From positions 372,001 through 436,000 of the forward strand of contig JAWWNJ010000077.1 of the NCBI GenBank assembly GCA_037176885.1: a stretch of 64,000 nucleotides of DNA. The letters are read 5' to 3'. Below the pieces are notes generated by a model. It worked only from the letters and a program-made list of their open reading frames with translations. It did no database searches and had not been told where the DNA came from. Shown here one piece after another: positions 57,413 through 64,000 of the stretch. The stretch's first letter is position 1. Each line of letters begins with the position of its first letter. Source of the DNA: Favolaschia claudopus (taxonomy: Eukaryota > Basidiomycota > Agaricomycetes > Agaricales > Mycenaceae). A program made the translations under genes and the position numbers.

Positions 57413-59316
57413 CCCGTGCTATGTTCAGCTCAATGCCCCCGGATATACTCCTCGAAATTGTCACTTACCTGGACTACCGCTCGGATGTGCTCAGTTTCTG
57501 CCTCAGCGTCAGTATTCACGCGACCAACCCGCTTGAGGGCTCAGTTACTTCCACAGTCGAAATCCTTCTTCTCCAGTGTCGCGGGACCGGGTCTGTATAG
57601 ATCTGTGGTCCTGCTCACAGCGACGCAGTGTAAATCTACGTTGGCTCTGCTCAAACGACGCAAAGACATTGCACGTCACGTCCAAGAACTCATTATCCAT
57701 CCGTCGGCGGCAACAAATACCCCGGGAATCTTGGAGAGCAGAGCTGCATCGGCAGCAGTTGCTGAGGTGGCTGCATCGAAGGCTCTAGATGCTCTAAGAA
57801 AATTTAGTTGGTGGGATGACGAGATGGCCGCACATGAAGAAATGTGGTTCGCTCTTCGGATGTGGTTTGTGCCCAGCTTTTAGTCCAGATGGTCAATCTG
57901 ACCATATCTTAGCTGTCCCCGCTTGAAGTATCTCAGCACATCCATTGGGGCATACTTCCCCTCCAGCAGTCATGTACGTAGGACGGTAATACCATCAAGA
58001 AGGCAAAGCCCTAACAATCATCCAGCTGTTCAATTTCACCGATCTTCTCGGATTCTCCGTATTTTTGGCTCCTGGTTTCTATGAAAATAACGAAGAGCTG
58101 TTGCTGAACGGTTCGTCGTGCTTCATCTGTTGAATTGTTGAATCAGTCATTGAGTTGTTGGATAGATGACCTTCCGGGAAGCAAGAAACTCTGGGACATG
58201 CTCTTCAAACGCTGTCCTAATCTACAGGAACTGGTTATTGAAGGCTATTCGGCATTCCCAGCAGATGCACGCTGTCTCGTTGATGGTCGATGGCCCCATC
58301 TTCATAAATTGGCGCTTGGAGATGTCGCGATCAACTGGGATCGCAACACCGGCGCGGGGAAGTGTCCCTTTATCACTTTCCTTGAAGCACACAGCGAGCT
58401 GCAAAGCCTCAGCCTTTCGCGACACAACATGGACGCCACCCAACTCAGTTCACTCGAACCGGATGCCCTTACCTTGTCGTCCTTTTCGGGAACTCTTTCG
58501 CAACTTCAGGCTCTCCACCATTCGTACTCATCCCTCAAGACTTTAACTTTCCGAGACCCGTTATGGTCCCGGGACGTAACCACCATGACGATCTCCAGCG
58601 TCCTGCAACAGTTGACGTCGCTCGCCGAACTTGACATAACTTTCATGCTTCACTCGTCCTTCGATAGCAGTAGCATCCTCCGCGCGCTGATATCATCGTG
58701 TCCGCATCTACAACACCTCCAACTCAGCTGTGTCCGGACTACGTCTTTCCAAATAGTATGTCCGCATCTTGTATTGAAATGCTTATCCGATTTCTGACTC
58801 TCCCGCTCCTTCAATTAGGAAGCACTGGCGAAAGCACTCACCTCCTTCCGCCGCCTCCGCACCCTCTCCGTGACCCTCGTCTCCGCAGGAGACCTCTCCC
58901 TCTCCGCCGCCGGCATGCGCATCGCACTCACGAACCCCCGCCTCACCTCCTTCAAGCTCGCATTCGTCCCGCCCTCCTACCCGCACGCCCTCCCGCACCG
59001 CCCCTTCTATCCGTTCCCGCGGACGAAAAAGATGAGCGCTGAGTTCACATTGATGCCGGATGGCTATGGTCTGCCTACGACTCTGCGGGTGCGCGAAAGC
59101 GACACCACTATGTGGCCGTGGAGTTTCGGTGCCAAGCGGCGCGTGCGCCATTATATAATGAATTTGCGGCCCTCGGGTGTTGTTGCCCCCACGCCGGGAT
59201 TCAAGGGTTTGTTGGATATCCTTTTAGAGAGTTCTGCGGCAGGCGAGGAGATGCGGATGTATTTCTTCTGTTCTGTGCTGGTTTGCTTCGCTGGCGCTTT
59301 CATGCTGAAGGGGTGA
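57409..59316 (+). CDS. F-box/LRR-like protein
   Basis: Multi-exon F-box-class protein. The N-terminus is a clear F-box start: SSMPPDILLEIVTYLDYRSD, then VLSFCLS and, after an intron, NKSFFSSVAGPGLYRSVVLL. Leucine-rich sequence follows: RHVQELIIHPSA, CPRLKYLSTSIGAYFPSSSH, RCPNLQELVIEGYSAFPADA, SELQSLSLSRHNMDATQLSS and SCPHLQHLQLSCVRTTSF. An intron near 58760-58818 joins to ALAKALTSFRRLRTLSVTLV. The last exon ends with VRHYIMNLRPSGVVAPTPGF and a hydrophobic tail (MYFFCSVLVCFAGAFMLKG). Presumed SCF adaptor. A short uORF ends on the start codon (see separate entry). Confidence 0.78.
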
Positions 59317-59672
59317 TCAATGTACGATGTACGCACTGATATGCCAGGAATTGTAATCTAGAGTTTGTATTAATGTCTTCTTGGAAGCTCCAGTATGTTG
59401 TTATATACCCTCAAAACATTTCATTACAGCTCTATGTAGAACAGACAACCGCTTGTGTGATACAGAAAGCAACTTCGACCAATCTCTAGATTGACTGACA
59501 ACCACATGAAAACAAGATGTACTGTTAGATGGATGATAGCATGACGATAGTCTTCGCCGGACGCAGCGTCCGATTAATACCTGCCGAAAGGGCGAGGGCG
59601 GTACAATAAGCAAAATGCGATCAAAGCAGCAGGAAGGAAGGAAGGGGGGTAAAGGGAAAGGAAGAGCCAGGC
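59317..59672. other. Convergent 3' intergenic region; nothing recognised
   Basis: 356 bases between the F-box stop and the PRMT1 stop. A minus-strand 91-codon frame (59401-59676) covers part of it but matches nothing and overlaps the PRMT1 last exon. It is probably 3' untranslated sequence. Confidence 0.35.
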
Positions 59673-61261
<1,589 letters not shown>

Positions 61262-61381
61262 TTTTTTTTGAAGTTGAAGAAAATTGATCAGGAAGAAGAC
61301 CGGAGAGAAAACTGAAAAAGGAAGGAGGGTAAACAAGCCCCAACGGAGGCACAGCTTTACGCTGCGCCCCGCAGCGGCTCC

Positions 61382-61389
61382 TATTTAAA
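61382..61389 (+). promoter_or_regulatory. TATA-like element upstream of the BRI3-like gene
   Basis: TATTTAAA is found 55 bases before the ATG at 61444, in the 182-base divergent region shared with PRMT1. The spacing suits a core promoter with a short leader. No other core elements were resolved. Confidence 0.45.
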
Positions 61390-61443
61390 GGCGCAGTCCT
61401 GAGTCCGCCTCGCTCTTCTCCACAATCTTCCACGACAACAGTT

Positions 61444-61958
61444 ATGTCTCCCAATGATTCTCCCCCCACGTACGACGAGGCTCGCACTGTCCCCAGCCTC
61501 CAGCCGCCTATAAAGGACGTCAAGGCGCCGCTGAGCCCTCAGAGCCACGCTCCAGTGCCAGTGATGAATGCGGGGCCTTCCTACGTGCCCTACACAGGCT
61601 CTTCATCTTCTACGAACCCCGTTGTATACCACTATGATAACCCCCTCACCGGCGAACACGTCGCTTCTTTGGTGCGTTGTTTGCCAGTATCCAATTCAGC
61701 AGTCTAATAATTATGTCCAGCTTCCTCCAAACCACCCAGAGATGATCTGTCTCCAGGCCGGTGAACATGTTGCGTCCACACATTATGGATTACTAGGTAA
61801 ACGAATCTTGTTCTTTCTTGAGTCAAACTCAACTTCCGTCTGTAGGTATCCTCGCCGCCGTGTTCTGGTTCCCTCTCGGCGTTGGGTTATGTCTTCTTGA
61901 TCGCCGCGTCAAGTGCAGTCGGTGTGGTCGTACTATTGAGGACGGTATCTGCGCTTGA
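61444..61958 (+). CDS. BRI3-like small membrane protein with PPxY motif
   Basis: About 135 residues after removal of two introns (near 61671-61719 and 61796-61845). The N-terminus is a proline-rich cytosolic region with MSPNDSPPTYDEARTV, including PPTY, a possible site for a Rsp5/NEDD4-type WW domain. The C-terminus has a conserved pattern of a hydrophobic segment followed by zinc-like cysteines: HYGLLGILAAVFWFPLGVGL, then CLLDRRVKCSRCGRTIEDGI and C. This is similar to animal brain protein I3 (BRI3), a lysosomal/endosomal membrane protein. The family assignment rests on this C-terminal block only. Confidence 0.6.
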
Positions 61959-62135
61959 GCGTCATGGAATGGTGTAGATATACACGATTGTATTTTATGA
62001 TTTTGCTGTTTAATGACTGTTGCGTTTGAGGATTGTATGTACAGCCGCGCAGGATTGAATCAAGAGTCAAGGCTTGAAGGCACCGTCGAATGGCCGGAAG
62101 CTACTCGGCACTTCTCCAAACGTTGAGTCGACGAT

Positions 62136-63684
62136 TTAGTATGGGATTGCCAGCACTTGCTGCGAAACAAGAATCAACTTCGTGTTGGTGAAGATAGCAT
62201 TGATCCAAGAAAGCGAGCGAAATAAATATGCTTTCACGATCCGACGGGTTGACTGAGATCCTTCAAAATCACAGCTGAGGTTTGCACTGTCGTCGCCGTT
62301 ATGAAACACTGTGCCATGGAAAACCAAGGAACTCACAGAAGAACAAGCACGATTGCGGATCCTCTGAGCCAAACCCCACTCAGGATATTTGTCCGGTTCC
62401 ACAATGTACTCCCACATCTCACGCGCTGCGTCCAAATCCGAGTTGGCAGAGGCAACATCTCTGGCCTTGCCCATCCAAACTCGAAACCGTCGGGTATCTT
62501 CTATAGCGGCAAAACATATCGCCAGCATGCGTAGGTGCTGGAAATACGTCTCAGGGTGGAGTCCTTCCACCCGCATGTCCTCCACTGCCGCCAAGTGAAA
62601 GTCAATGACTTTCTGAATATCATACCGTCCATTGTTGAGATACCACGCTATCAGCGGCGCCTCGATCGTCTCGATTTTCGTCTGGCAAATTTTCTGACGG
62701 CGAAGGTCGCTCTCACGGATGGCTGCAGCACTGGGCAGGGTGCAGCGCTCGCACGCACAATCGAAATTGCACAGAGATCGTAACATGAGACGGCGTTGTT
62801 CGCGTGTCGGCAAAGAGTTCAAGTCGATATACGAGCGAAGAAGTTCCTCCCCTTCATTGATGGGACGGATTGAGTGAATGGTAAGAGCGAAGGATTCAGG
62901 GTCGAAACGATGAATAACGTTCGGGGAACAGCTGGAACGAAGCGTCGGAAAATGTGTCTGAGGATAGCGACGAATCGATAAGCACTCACCTATGGTTGAA
63001 ACGACTAGCCTTGACGAAAAGACCTAGATGGCCCATCGCAGCTGAAGAGGGAAGACAAATTGTAGGCATTTTCACTGCCAACGCGTTGCTCCGCAAGATA
63101 GCTTCTTCGACATCGTACCTGCCCGGGTGCGCATCATTGAGCAACAGCAGTGCGGGGAGCGTCTTCTCTGGAACGCGTTGAAACAGCTCGCGGTAGATCT
63201 CTGATGCAGTCATGCCAGAATTCAAAGCAAAGGTGGTCTGGGTCACCACAGCTGGGACCTCAACGTGCAAGATAGCACCAGTGCTGATATTCTGCCTCGC
63301 GAATACTCCGACCCCCTTGTCCCGTGCGTGTCGAAATTCGATAGCATCGGACAGCGCGGTCGGAGGAGCCGCGAAGTGCAGTCTCAACAACTTCACCACT
63401 GTCGAATCCAGAAGAGTGCTCACTTCAACCGACCCGACTTTGATGTTGTGGAATACGAGGTTCTGGCTTCGCCCGAGCGCCCGAATCTTTTGTTTCTGTT
63501 CGTAAGACAATTCGGGGCATCGGGCCCACATGCGAAGCTCCCTCGTCGTACATCCAGGCTGAGGAGATAAATTTCGAGCGTCATCGAGGACAGGAAGCCA
63601 GCGATTGTCGCGGGTCGGCTTTTTATTACGCGTGGGGTATGGCGCGTATAGACCATCGCGGTTTAGCAGGAATCCGCGACGCAT
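62136..63684 (-). CDS. SET-domain protein (SMYD-like lysine methyltransferase)
   Basis: Two exons. After a 100-residue N-terminal region, the SET domain begins with DAIEFRHARDKGVGVFARQN and ISTGAILHVEVPAVVTQTTF. The catalytic loop is restored by splicing between 62991 and about 62933: ASRFNHSCSPNVIHRFDPES, the classic NHSCxPN. Then IRPINEGEELLRSYIDLNSL and the post-SET-type cysteines NFDCACERC. A helical TPR-like C-terminus follows (YFQHLRMLAICFAAIEDTRR). The SET insert between the first and second halves carries a stretch without the MYND zinc finger, so this is a MYND-less SMYD-like fungal protein. The substrate is unknown. Confidence 0.85.
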
Positions 63685-64000
63685 CTCAGACCAAAGGAGA
63701 GAAAGAAATTGGGGAGAGGGAGAAGTACAGTGCCGTCCCGAAACGCCAAAAGTTTAATTGGCAAATCCTCGACATCGAGGCTTCCTGACTTCTATTTAGG
63801 GCCCGCGTATGGACTTCGCTTTATGAGAGATGGATCAATGAGCAGACGCGACCCTTGAGATTTTAGAATGATTTGGACCGTGAAAGGGACATGGGGCTTA
63901 TCCTGTCGATGCATGGCCGATTCTGGAGTCCGGAGACTTGTGGTTTGTTCCAAGTTCAATGGTGTGGTTCTGTTTGTTTGAAACCTTATTTAGGCGGGCA
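63685..64000. other. Window edge; 5' region of the SET gene
   Basis: 316 bases upstream of the SET-domain start on the minus strand. No open frame or repeat was recognised. It includes the sequence CTATTTAGGG near 63793, and nothing I can name. Confidence 0.3.

Overview
The window is nuclear DNA from a filamentous basidiomycete, most likely an Agaricomycete. Genes are dense and lie on both strands, with many short introns of about 50-60 bases (GT...AG). Family content fits: several F-box/LRR genes, an allantoicase-ureidoglycolate lyase fusion, a BRE1 of basidiomycete type, and Agaricomycete-type orphan families. I assembled 32 protein-coding loci by joining open frames across visible splice sites. 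I saw no rRNA or tRNA gene, CRISPR array or intact LTR element.

Layout: 0.2-4.0 kb, a Dal5-type MFS permease and mitochondrial ribosomal protein uS9m. 4.2-9.7 kb, BRE1 and the allantoicase-ureidoglycolate lyase fusion on the minus strand. 10.5-16.8 kb, an F-box gene, MTQ1/HemK methyltransferase, an ERT1/AcuK-type Zn2Cys6 regulator, a PRA1-family protein and a CDC26-like small protein. 17-24.3 kb, PEX5, a C2H2 regulator and an HSL-type hydrolase. 24.7-29.6 kb, MRI1, Taspase 1 (TASP1) and the TFIIH subunit TFB4. 29.7-34.0 kb, an intact transposase-like gene and an ORF-poor, purine-rich stretch. 34.0-43.5 kb, CHD1, a membrane protein, an F-box gene and SLU7. 43.5-50.1 kb, several poorly known genes, three of them with apparent single-base frame breaks, plus the TFIIA large subunit TOA1. 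50.3-63.7 kb, 2-methylcitrate dehydratase, two F-box genes, a membrane protein, PRMT1, a BRI3-like protein and a SMYD-like SET protein.

Working together: most genes are unrelated housekeeping neighbours. The strongest functional link is between TASP1 (26.4-28.1 kb) and TOA1 (47.9-48.9 kb). TOA1 carries a full Taspase 1 recognition site (QVDG followed by PSDD) just before its acidic/beta region, the place where animal TFIIA is cut. This predicts a fungal Taspase1-TFIIA processing axis. A second possible link is purine nitrogen use: the fused allantoicase-lyase has GATA-type sites upstream, and a permease of the allantoate family lies about 5 kb away. Chromatin and transcription genes are numerous (BRE1, CHD1, PRMT1, SET, TFB4, TOA1, ERT1), but I see no sign that they form one cluster.
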